From NCBI GenBank assembly GCA_009192285.1, contig CM018605.1, positions 824,931 to 888,930 of the forward strand: a stretch of 64,000 bases of DNA, written 5' to 3'. The DNA is from Morchella semilibera (Eukaryota; Ascomycota; Pezizomycetes; Pezizales; Morchellaceae). The position numbers and the translations under genes are program-made. This document shows, piece after piece, positions 37,441 through 47,287 of this stretch (position 1 is the stretch's first letter; each line of letters opens with the position of its first letter). The notes beneath the pieces are model-generated. The model saw only the letters and a program-made list of their open reading frames with translations. It was not told the origin of the DNA and made no database searches.

Positions 37441-38477
37441 ATGAGCGATGCCGCAGATCCACAACCCCCAGCTGCTACACTCCCCGAGGAGAACCGGGAG
37501 AGCAACGATGTGCGCTATTCGAAGCTACTCAAGCAAAAGCGGGGAGAGTATTTAGACCACTTGCTAAGAAGCTTAGACATGATCGCCTATTGCCATTTCT
37601 CGTATTTGTACTTCTTAGAGTATGTAATTACCACCCGCCCTTGCCTTTCTTCCAGAAGAGGAAGCGAGGAGCAGAGCTGAACTCATGGGAAAACAGTTGT
37701 AGTCTGTTTAGATTTATCATCCGTTCAGCGATTCAGCTCAATTTCCTCACACCAAAGCCCCCGAACTTTCCTGTACATTCTCAACGCCGCCCGGCCATTG
37801 TCGCGCTGTTTGGTAGCACAGCATTTTGTTTTCTGTGCCATGTTCTTGGGGCGGCGCCGAGCGCCGGGGAGCTAAGCAATGGCTATTTGCATGGAGGGTT
37901 TATTATAGATTTTATCGGACAAGGTCTGCTACTACTCTCGCCTTTTGTTTTAGGCTTTGCTTAGACTGAGATGACTACAGAGGGGCCAATCTCAAAATGG
38001 AGGCTGGGGTTTATGGATGTTGTAATCTTATCTTTACAGATTGTTATGTTAAGCCTCGTGGTTTCGAAACAAGAGCAAGAAGCTGCGGATATGACCACAG
38101 ATGAGCGGAGAATTCTCGCCTCTATACAAGATTTGGGGTCCGAAGAGCGGGGAGAGGCACGGCGACACTCGTTTACATCATCAGATTCCAACAGCTCTAG
38201 CAATCGATCCGAGGACCAAAGGCCGGATAATACCCTCTTTATGGACGGCGATGAACACGCGGTCGGTATGATAGTCGATGGAAGCAGCGAAGCAGAGCGG
38301 GAAAGGCTACGAAGAGTCTTTGAACTCACCTCAGGAGAATTTATAGCTGCGGAGCTCAAAGTTGTTGATGTAATACAACGGCAGTGGCGTAAGAGCGACG
38401 TCCCAGTCGGAGGAGAAAGAAGAGGAAGGGCTGGGGGAATAGCTTCTGGAGGGGAAAGAAGACGTCAATTAAACTAG
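37441..38477 (+). CDS. DUF1746 membrane protein, Dsc4-like
   Basis: Exons 37441-37619, 37697-37923, 37981-38477 give 300 aa. The DUF1746 core is clear: LDMIAYCHFSYLYFLDCSLF, LTPKPP, RRPAIVALFG, NGYLHGGFIIDFIGQ, GPISKWRLGFMDVVILSLQ. It contains about three to four hydrophobic segments. As I recall, DUF1746 is the domain of S. pombe Dsc4, a subunit of the Golgi Dsc E3 ubiquitin ligase that acts in SREBP processing and membrane-protein quality control; the assignment of function here rests on that. The C-terminal third is charged and Ser/Arg-rich, cytosolic in all likelihood. Both introns are GT-AG and the exon phases close. Confidence 0.85.
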
Positions 38478-38836
38478 ACATAACTAGTTTTTTAGGGCCT
38501 TGTCTACTCATATCTACTTCTATAGTAATATTTCAAAATATTTGTTGCTTTGGCGTTTAATGGTTGGGGGTCTATGGTACTGCTGGTTTGTTGACGTATT
38601 TAAAATTGGAATAATAATATGATCTTCTATTCTGTGCCGGAACTGTATGTCACTAGAGTAGTCTTGACAGTGTTTATAGCCTACTTGGTTACAGCAGTGT
38701 CAGGCTGGGTGCTTTTAACTACTTATTCTCATTGCTAAAGTTCGTACCCAAAAGTTTTCGTGATCCAATTACCTAAGCATTGTTGGGGGACAACAACGGA
38801 TGAACGCGACCTGGCAGGGCCATTCCACAAGCAACA
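38478..38836. other. Spacer between Dsc4-like gene and transposase
   Basis: AT-rich; no gene. I looked here for the left inverted repeat of the transposase element and did not find one matching its right side. Confidence 0.5.
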
Positions 38837-39835
38837 ATGACATCGAGAGGTCCATACAAAATGCTTACACCTGTGCAGAAGGGGATGATTATCGCACTCT
38901 TTTGGGTATATGGGACAATTGCAGCAGTAGCAAGGATAATGGGACAACCTTGGTCAACAGTCAAGAGTTTTTTGAGCCGTGCCTGTCAAAGAGGACATCC
39001 ATACACTCTACCCCATAGTGGTCACCCACCAAAGCTTAATGACCATGACAAAAGACACCTTATTAGGGCAGCAAGACGTGAACAAACGATGACATGCGTG
39101 GAATTCCGGCGATGGTTTGCACCACATGTTTCGCTTCACACTATCGATCGAGCTCTTCAAGAGTCCAACATTAGAAAATGGAGAGCTGCAAAACGCATTG
39201 CATTGACACCTGAGCTTGCACAAGAACGGCTAGCCTGGGCCTTGGCTCACCGAAACTGGTCTTTAGAAAATTGGGGGAAAGTGATTTGGAGTGACTCAGT
39301 TAAGGAGTGTATTCTACCTATCAACCGTTCCGGTAGAGTGTCATTGATAGTATGGGGATGTTTCTATAGAGACAAGCGGGGAACATTTACTCCTATCATT
39401 GTTCAGTCATTCAATCGTCATACCTATATTTTACTACTACAGTACCTATTACCAGTAGTAGTAAATCACACTCAACAAACCCTTGGCGGCCCAGCCTTAT
39501 TCATGCAAGATAATTTAAAAGTCCATACTGCAAGCGAGACTACAAAATACCTGCAGAACTGTGGTTATCACCTACATAATCACTCTAGATATTCACCTGA
39601 TTTAAACCAAATTGAGATAGCTTGGGTAGAGCTTAAGATCCGCCTACAACAACAATATCCAGATATAAACAATACCCCTGTGGGCCCGGCTAGTAAGGTT
39701 AAAGAGAAGCTAGCAGAAGCATTGCCTTTAGTATGGGAAACAATTTCAAATAATTTTTTTGAGAAGTTGTGGAGGTCTATACCAGCACGGGTAGAAGCAG
39801 TAATTGAGGCAGAAGTATGGTATATCAAATACTAG
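38837..39835 (+). CDS. Tc1/mariner (DD34E) transposase, open frame
   Basis: 332 aa without a stop. An N-terminal HTH region (ARIMGQPWSTVKSFLSRACQ) and Tc3-type second HTH are followed by the DDE core. First Asp in VIWSDS, second in LFMQDN, and Glu in SPDLNQIEIAWVELK; exactly 34 residues lie between the second Asp and the Glu. The segment after WSDS is ~20 residues shorter than in relatives (the usual ECSVERG...W region is missing), so activity is doubtful. No terminal inverted repeats were found near either end, so the element may be truncated. The right side is bounded by a MITE at 39895. Confidence 0.88.
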   Translation: MTSRGPYKMLTPVQKGMIIALFWVYGTIAAVARIMGQPWSTVKSFLSRACQRGHPYTLPHSGHPPKLNDHDKRHLIRAARREQTMTCVEFRRWFAPHVSLHTIDRALQESNIRKWRAAKRIALTPELAQERLAWALAHRNWSLENWGKVIWSDSVKECILPINRSGRVSLIVWGCFYRDKRGTFTPIIVQSFNRHTYILLLQYLLPVVVNHTQQTLGGPALFMQDNLKVHTASETTKYLQNCGYHLHNHSRYSPDLNQIEIAWVELKIRLQQQYPDINNTPVGPASKVKEKLAEALPLVWETISNNFFEKLWRSIPARVEAVIEAEVWYIKY

Positions 39836-39894
39836 TAGTTGTCTCTATCTGATTTTTGAAATTCTCCTATACCTATTCTGTTATCTATAAGCTA

Positions 39895-40114
39895 TCCCTT
39901 AGACGGTCAGTCCGAATTGAAATATAAACTAACCGTACCCGGTATCTGTTCTGTGTTGAACGCCGCTCATGTTTTTCCTGGCATTGAGGCTGTGAATGCC
40001 CTAGCGTGTACTGGGTTACTAAGTGCTAGAATAAACATTTAGTGTGTTCAAAACAGCACAAATGCACAGATACGGTTAGTTTTATATTTCAATTTGGACT
40101 GACCGTCTAAGGGA
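39895..40114. repeat. MITE, 220 bp, ~43-bp terminal inverted repeats
   Basis: Begins TCCCTTAGACGGTCAGTCC and ends with its complement. The arms match over ~43 bp with one substitution and one indel. TA at 39893-39894 and 40115-40116 is the Tc1/mariner target. No coding capacity. Adjacent to, but not clearly derived from, the transposase ORF. Confidence 0.88.
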
Positions 40115-40171
40115 TAGGGTTGTTTCTGAACGTTCTCATCTGTTTTCTTTGCCCTCTTGGATTCTCCACCT

Positions 40172-40670
40172 TGTTACGGGACGAGGTCGGGGGGATCAAA
40201 GAATAAAGCAGACAGAGAATCTATAGAGAGTCGGGTGCAAGGTACAGGGGGTAACGGGGGCCTGGTTGTTAACCGAGGCGAGCGGGTTCAACACGGAGGT
40301 ACCAAAGGGCACAACCGAGGGCAGGGAGCAGAAGTAAAAAGTATAACCAAGTATATTTTAATAGTCGAACCACAGGAAAAAAACCAGGAAGAAACTAAGA
40401 CAGGAGAACTCAAAGAAAAGAGTTATTTAACAGGAGGTTGCGTAAGGAAAGAAGAAAAGGAAATACAAAGAAAATCCCAGCCCATATATATATTACTTGC
40501 CACTATCGATTACTAATCCGTACCATGGAACCCCATAGAAACCCAAAGATATACTATCACTTCCCGCAACCGATCTTCCATACTAACTCCCGATCAATCC
40601 AACCCGACGAATCCTATGGCAATTATCAATCACCCTTCTCAGTCCCTAATACCCAAATTATGCCGTGACA
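40172..40670 (-). repeat. Solo LTR-E with TG...CA ends, TSD CACCT/AACCT
   Basis: TGTTACGGGA...TGCCGTGACA, 499 bp, flanked by CACCT (40167-40171) and AACCT (40671-40675). On its own strand it begins TGTCACGG, the likely ancestral form of TATCACGG seen in other LTR-E copies. CT tract and TATATATATTA-type promoter visible. Confidence 0.8.
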
Positions 40671-40694
40671 AACCTAGTTTTCGAAGTATGATTA

Positions 40695-41346
40695 TGTCCC
40701 AGCGTCTTGGCATCGGTTCCGAGGGTTCGGTAGTCGAAGCGCTGTTGTGATTGTTTAGGAAAGGTCAAGCGAGAAAGGGTTGTACTCAAGGAGGTTGTCG
40801 TCATTGGGTTCCAGGAGGTTCGATGGCGTGATAGATTTGTAATGAAAATAGCGGAGATGGTGAGGAGGAATACGAGGTGTGGATGCGACGGGTTTCTGTG
40901 GGTTTCTATGAACTAATGTATGAGTCATAGCGGACTAGTGGAAGAGAAGTGTTAAATAGCAGGGTTGGATATTTTCCTTAGTTTTTTTCTTCTTTTCTCT
41001 CTGTCTCGTCTTCCTGTTATTTCAGTACATATGAATCTACTCCTATCTCCGAAGCCATAGCTTCTCGTACCCAAGACTCTGCCCTCTAGAAAGAGGAACC
41101 CTATAGTACCTCTCATCGTTCTCGTTAAGGTCCATCCGGTCCTCACTCTCCCTACTCTGTATTCTTGTGCCTTTGCCTTTGCCTTTGCCGATGCCTGTGC
41201 TTGTGCCTGCCCGGTCTTGCCCCTGTCTTCGTCGGTCTCCTCGTCGCCTAAACTGTGCTCCTCGGATTCTTCTGCGTCATCATTGTCATCTTCTTCTTTG
41301 CGTCATCATTGTCATCTTCTTCTTTGCGTCGGGTTACTCCGTCACA
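40695..41346 (+). repeat. Solo LTR-B, TSD GATTA/GCTTA
   Basis: TGTCCCAGCG...TCCGTCACA, 652 bp. It carries a ~29-bp internal tandem duplication (gcgtcatcattgtcatcttc repeated) near 41272-41325. Flanks GATTA and GCTTA match at four of five bases. Confidence 0.85.
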
Positions 41347-41882
41347 GCTTATATAATCAAATCATGAAAACTTTTGGATTCGGACTTTAGAAAGTGATCG
41401 CCCAGCGTCTCCATCAAAGTGTTTAATATCAATTCCACCTAATGTACCGGCGTTTTGGCATTGGTCCTGAGGGTTTGGTAGTCAAAACGCTATTGTAATT
41501 GAAGGAGTAATGTTAAGCGAGGAGGAGACGAGATGGGGTGAGGTTGTCGTCATTAGGTTTTTTGAGGTTCGGTTGCCGGGAGAATTGGTAATAGGTTTTG
41601 GAAAGATAGTGGGGAGAAATACGAGGTGCGGTTGTGATGGATTTCTATGAATTTCTATGGGCTGATGTGTGAGTCATATCGGACTGATGGAGAAGTATTT
41701 CAAATAGCAGGTATAGATGTTTTCTTTAGTTTCTTTCTTTTCTCTCCATCTCGTCTTCCAGTCACCTTGGTACATAGAAATATATTTCTATCTCTAGTCA
41801 TAGCTTCTTTCAACTCGTGATCTGTCTTCGGTAACAAGGAAATCTATAGTACCTCTCATCGTTCTCGTTGAGGTCCATCCAC

Positions 41883-42019
41883 CGTCAGCAAGACTTCATT
41901 TGTCTCCTGATGTCTCCTGAGCCTCAGAAGACCCTAAAAATATCCTGGAGTCTCAGGAGACTCTCAGGAGACTTGAGAGACTGTTGGGAGACTCTAGTGA
42001 CAAGTTGAGTTTGCTGATG
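41883..42019 (+). repeat. Element H copy 9
   Basis: 137 bp, start mutated to CGTCAGCAAG. Inside LTR-B. Confidence 0.9.
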
Positions 42020-42124
42020 CTGTCCTCACTTTCTCTGCCCTGTGCTCTTTTGCCTCTACCCTTGCCTTTGTCCTGACCGTTGACCTTGCCTGTGCCCGCT
42101 TGGGATAATCTTTATCTTCATTGG

Positions 42125-42261
42125 CATCAGCAAACTCAACTTATGACTGCAGTCTCCCAACAGTCTCCCAAGTCTCCTGAATGTCTCCTGAGACTCCTGG
42201 AGATCTTTTGAGTCTCCTGAGGCTCAGGAGACATCAGGAGACAAATGAAGTCTTGCTGATG
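42125..42261 (-). repeat. Element H copy 10
   Basis: 137 bp, opposite orientation to copy 9 and 105 bp from it, so the two form a long inverted repeat. Confidence 0.92.
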
Positions 42262-42359
42262 GGTATCCTTGTTGTTCTGGCTGTCACGGTACTCCTCGAA
42301 TCCTTCTGCGTTATCATTGTCATCTTCTACTTTGTGTCGGAATACTCCGCCGTACCTAA

Positions 42360-42868
42360 CTACCTAACTGCGATCCTCATGCATCTGTGCCTGTCTTCAA
42401 TGGATTCTAGATTGTTGTTGTTCTGATAATAAGGTTTGAGTTGATATTAATCTACTCCTTTACCGAGATAAATCACCTATATCCTCCTACAGGTCTAAAC
42501 GGTAATTGGAGGACGTAAGGTTAAAGTTGGCGGTGTACCGAGGTGTGGGTAAGTATTACGAGTTGTCAGAAATAATAATAGGATGCGATAGGAACATGCG
42601 CGACTCCCAAACATGAAGTTCCAAATACGAACTCCCAGCCACACCCTTAATCATGATGAAATCCTAAGCACCAAATTAATAGAGACTTAAAACACATCAA
42701 TATTTAGTATACCAACCCTCATCTTCAAGTACTGCTTGAACTTTATGAACTATTGTTTCTGTGAAAACATTAAAGAAATTAGAATTAAGTAACTTCCAAC
42801 AATAAATTATTGCATCAACAATTTTGCAATTAATAGTCGTTGGATTCCTTAAATTCTTGTCAAGAAGG
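42360..42868. other. No recognisable feature
   Basis: About 500 bp of AT-rich DNA with no ORF or repeat match; supplies the GAAGG target of the next LTR. Confidence 0.5.
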
Positions 42869-43356
42869 TATCACGGCGTGGAGTGTAGTGAGTGGCGTTG
42901 CGGGAAGAAGAATTAGTCAGGGTTTTCTATTAGGTTCTAAGGGTTTCTGTGGCAAGGATGTTATGCGTTAATGCGGGGTATGGATTGGTAATAGATAGGA
43001 TTTCCTTAATGTTCTACGGGGTTCTATGGTATGAGTCAGCGAGGGGATGTTAGGATTATATATAGGGAGTTTCCTCCCTCGCTTGTAGAGTTTCTCTTTC
43101 TTTCCTTTCTTCTTCACGCAACCTTTCTGTCTCTTTTAGTCAATACTGTACTTTAGGATTTCTAGTCTCGCTAAAGAACCCCCTCCGGGGATCTCACCCT
43201 ACCTCCATAGTCCCGTGATCTTGTTTACCCCGCGTCCTCGCTCCTGTTTACCTCAGTACCTCCCGCCTCGCTCGCCTCGCCTCGCTTCGCTCTGCTTCCC
43301 TGCCTCGGTTGTGTACCTTGGCCCCTCTGACTACGTCCTCGCATCGCTCCGTGATA
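42869..43356 (+). repeat. Solo LTR-F, TSD GAAGG
   Basis: TATCACGGCG...CTCCGTGATA, 488 bp, exact GAAGG at 42864-42868 and 43357-43361. TATATATAG near 43060 followed by a CT tract and the ACGCAACC motif shared by all LTR-F copies. Confidence 0.94.
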
Positions 43357-43573
43357 GAAGGTAACAATAGAATTTATAAAGATGATATTCAATATAAGAC
43401 TAGATATATTCGATATGATTTAGGTCTAGAAAGTAATGAAGTAGATTTTTAATGGGAATACTATGAGTAATCAGTAATCTTTGCTGCAGATGTATTTTTG
43501 CAATATTGCTAATAAAGTATATCTCTTGTATTTCTTTCTGTTTGTCAACATTATTGTCCTGCCCTTGTTCTAG

Positions 43574-44203
43574 TATGCTGGAGTAACCCGAAACAAAGTA
43601 AAAGATGACAATGATAATGCAGAAGCACTAGAGTAGCACAGGCAGCACAACGAGGACACCGATGAGGACAGAAACAGCATTGGGCGGACACAGGCACAGG
43701 CACTAGCAAAGGCAAAGGCAAAGGCAGAGGCAAAAAGGTGCAGGGCAGGGAGTGTGAGGACCGGATGGACCTCAACGAGATCAATGAGAGGTGCTATGGT
43801 TTACCTCTGAAGAGGACAGGGTTTTGAATACGAAGAACTATAGCTTGAGAATAGGAGTATATTCCCATGTACTGATATAACAGGAAGATGAGACAGAGGG
43901 AAAAGAAAGAAAAAACCAAGGAAAACATCTATACCTGCTATTTAACAACTCTCCTCCACCAGTCCGCTGTGACTCATACATCAGCCTATAGAAACCCATA
44001 GAAATCCATCGCAACCATACCTTATATTCCTCCCCACCATCTTTGTTATTTACATTACAAATCCATCATGCTATCGAACCTACTAGAACACAATGACGAC
44101 ACCCTCTCCTTAGCACACCCCTTCCTCGCTTAGCACTGCCTTAACAATCACAAGAGCGCTTCGACTACCGAACTCTCGGGACCGATACCAAGACGCAGGG
44201 ACA
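43574..44203 (-). repeat. Solo LTR-B, TSD TCTAG
   Basis: TATGCTGGAG...GCAGGGACA, 630 bp, exact TCTAG at 43569-43573 and 44204-44208. The first bases read TATG where others read TGTG. Confidence 0.92.
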
Positions 44204-44615
44204 TCTAGTCTTGCTCCGTGATATATTCAATACCTTTTACCTCCAGTCCGATATGACTCACACATCACATTATAGAATCCTGTAGAAACTTTAGCATATC
44301 CAGGCCCTTATCAGAGTCCACTCTCTTCCATACAAATCTATACCAATCCAACACGCAACTAAACCTTATACAATCCTCTGACAACATCAAAACCCGCCTC
44401 CTCTACCTCTCTCACTAGGATATCTAAAAGGATCAGAAAAAACACCAAGACATACTATGTCTTTGGTTTTACATACATCAATACATGGTCAAAAAAGGCA
44501 GGTGAATACGATTATAAAACAATATATCAAGAGCTATGGGTTTTATCAATAGAGTAGTTGGGTTGACTGACTTCTGCTGACTGAATTTGCATCTAACAAT
44601 TGATTTTTAGGTATC
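44204..44615 (-). repeat. Degenerate LTR-B-like fragment
   Basis: 44232-44460 resembles the second half of minus-strand LTR-B (ccagtccgatatgactca ... accaagacata), heavily mutated. 44460-44615 shows nothing recognisable. Confidence 0.5.
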
Positions 44616-45083
44616 TATCACGGCTCCGCTTCCTGCACCTCGCCTTCCACTAAGGCGTCTTCGGAACAGGGTTGTTGGTTAGTATCGGCCGATGTCGGAA
44701 GTAGAATGATGGATTAGGAAGGAGTTCGAGAATGGAATATAAGCACTAGGAAGGATTGGGTAATAACGGGATAGAATGGGGTTTATTGGGAATAGTATAG
44801 GTGGTACGGGAGTGTGGGAGTTTCTATGGGGTTCTATGGTATGAGTCATTGGTGCGGGGGAATAGTTGTATATATAGTGTTCGTTCTTTCCTATGTTTCT
44901 GCCTCTCTAGGCAACGTCTTCTTTCTGTTAGCAATATATTACTTTGGCTTCGGCCCTTCTGTCTACGCCTCACCCCTGAACCTGAATCTGCCCCGCCTCG
45001 GGTATCTCCTGAGCCGACCCCGTCCTTGCCCTTATTTCCGAAGTTACCCCGCTTTGCCCTTGATCCGACCCTGCCCCGTTAGA
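44616..45083 (+). repeat. Solo LTR-G, TSD GTATC
   Basis: TATCACGGCT...CCCGTTAGA, 468 bp, exact GTATC at 44611-44615 and 45084-45088. TATATATAG at ~44869. Same family as the Gypsy-C LTR. Confidence 0.94.
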
Positions 45084-45093
45084 GTATCATGTA

Positions 45094-45378
45094 TATCAGC
45101 AAGACTTCATTTGTCTCCTGATGTCTCCTGAGCCTCATGAGACTCAAAAAATATCCAGGGCCCATCAGCAAACTCAACTTGTGACTGGAGTCTTTCCATA
45201 GTCTTTCAGGTCACCCGAGAGTCTTCTGAGGCTCAGCAGATATCAGGAGACAAACATCAGCAAGATTTTACAAGTCTCAGGAGATTACAGGGGTCTCAGG
45301 AGACTCAGGAGACTGTCAGGAGACTCAGGAGACTCCAATCACAAATGGTAAAGCTTGCTGATGAATAAAGTCTTGCTG
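45094..45378. repeat. Cluster of three H-type elements
   Basis: A truncated plus-strand H (45094-~45163, first base mutated) abuts a minus-strand H (~45166-45378). The latter is split by a 109-bp variant, H-short (45255-45363), with the same CATCAGCAAG / CTTGCTGATG ends but a shorter GGAGACTCA-repeat interior. The interrupted H resumes as aataaagtcttgctgat. Confidence 0.8.
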
Positions 45379-45461
45379 ATAGACTCAACCTCCTATTCAG
45401 TGTGGAAATATATCCTGTCTTCCATGTATCAAACATAGGGCTCTCCACTACAGACACTCCG

Positions 45462-46593
45462 TATGACGGAGTAACTCGACGTGAAGTAGAAGATGACAAT
45501 GATGATGCAGAGGGAATCGAGGAGCAGAGTCAAGGTGGCAAGGTCACCGACAAAGACAGAGACGACACCGGGTAGGCACAAGCACAGGCACCGGCGAAGG
45601 CAAAGGCGAGGGCAAAGGCACAGAGACTCAAGACAAGAAGAGTGAGGACCGGATAGACCTCAACGAGAACGACGAAAGGTACTATAGGTTTCCTCGAGAG
45701 AGGACAGAATCTTGGGTGCAAGAAACTATGACTTGATGATAGGAGTATATTCCTATGTACTGAAATAACAGGAACGCGAAACAGAGAGAAAAGAAAAAAA
45801 AGAACTAAAGAAAACATCTATCTCCACTATCTATATCACAGCGTGGAGCGTACTTAGTGACGTTGCGAGAAGAAGGATTAGTCAGGGATTTTCTATAGTG
45901 TTCTATGTGTTGTTGTTACAGGGGTTTTATGAGTCAACGGTATATATATGTATTTCTAATAGGAGGATTCTATGGGTTTCTATGGGATGAGTCAGCAAGG
46001 AGATTTTGGGGCTATATATAGGGAGCTCTCTCCCTCATTTGTAGGGTCTCTCTTTCTTTCCTTTCTTTTTTACGCAACCTTCCTATCCTTTAGCCAATAC
46101 AAAGCTTTAGGATCTCTAGATACTCTTGGGCCCCCCCGTTCCAACTCTTAAGGAGGTAGGAGGAAACACATAGTCTTTGTCTCGTACCCCGTCCCGGCTC
46201 GGTCTGTCTTTCGTCTCGTACCTCCCGTCCTTTACCTTGCTTGGTTTGGGATGTGTCCACCTCACCTCATCTCGCCTCGGTTGTGTACCTTGGCACCTCT
46301 TGTTCTTGTCCTCGCTTCTCTCCTTGATAATTTGACACTTCTCCTCCACCAGTCCAGTATGACTCACTTATTCGCTCATAGAACCTCATGGAAATTCCTC
46401 GCTACCACACCTCGTATTTCTCCCCACCATCTCGCCAATTCCTATTACCAATCCTACCTGTAACAGAACCTCATAGAACCTAATGACGACAACCTCACCT
46501 CATCTCACCCCATCCTCACTTAACATAACTCCATCCATCGCAACAGTGCTACAACTACCGAATCATCGGGAGAGATGCCAAGATGCCTGGACA
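45462..46593 (-). repeat. LTR-B split by LTR-F, TSD CTCCG/CTCTG
   Basis: TATGACGGAG...GCCTGGACA with CTCCG (45457-45461) and CTCTG (46594-46598). Without LTR-F the length is ~631 bp. Confidence 0.86.
45834..46329 (+). repeat. LTR-F inside LTR-B, eroded TSD
   Basis: TATCACAGCG...CTCCTTGATA, 496 bp. Flanks ATCTA and ATTTG both derive by one change from the ATTTA present at this point in intact LTR-B copies. An older LTR-F insertion than the others. Confidence 0.82.
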
Positions 46594-47287
46594 CTCTGCC
46601 TGGACACCTTCCTCCTCTTGCGTCTCTGGTTATCGTTAATAGTAAAGAAGAATGAGAATTGGACAAACTCTTCTACGCCTACTGTTACCGCTGCTTCCTG
46701 CATCTTCGGTACCAAGTGAAGTAGAAGGGTTAAGACGCCTCTACCGATCAGCAAGCTTGCAGTTGTCTCTGGGCGCATAACCTTCCGCCTTGGCACATCC
46801 CTGCACCCTCAGTACCAGGAGCGCCCTGGCGCAAACAATCTGGTTACCCTGCTTTCATGGACACGCTAGGTTTGGAGATTTGGAACAATTAGCAGGATTG
46901 GAATTACTGTAAGCTAGGAGGTGGAGATGAGTCAGAATAGGTTCTATAAGTTTCTGTTATGCAAAGGTGTGAGTCATGCTTGGGATTATGCGAGGGTATG
47001 AGTCAGGCTTGGCTCCGGAATGGCAGGTATATAAGGGAGGCAATGACGCCTACTCCTTTACTTTCTTTCTTTTCCTTTTCTGTTCACGTAACGTATTCTT
47101 TATCTATATACCAATCTATTATAGTCTCTATTATACACTAGTGACTATCGCTGCCTCTTTATTCTCTATCATATACCTCCCCCTCTTGGAGGTTTCGTTG
47201 TTACTATTACACACCCTGCGGAACGAAGCTACACTCCTGAAGCCCTCTTGAGATTACGTTGCGTCATCATACGCACTATTTACATCT

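Larger units (their letters stand above)
41443..42354 (+). repeat. LTR-B carrying two H elements, TSD CCTAA
   Basis: TGTACCGGCG...CTCCGCCGTA with exact CCTAA at 41438-41442 and 42355-42359. Without the two H copies it is ~634 bp, the normal length. Confidence 0.87.
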
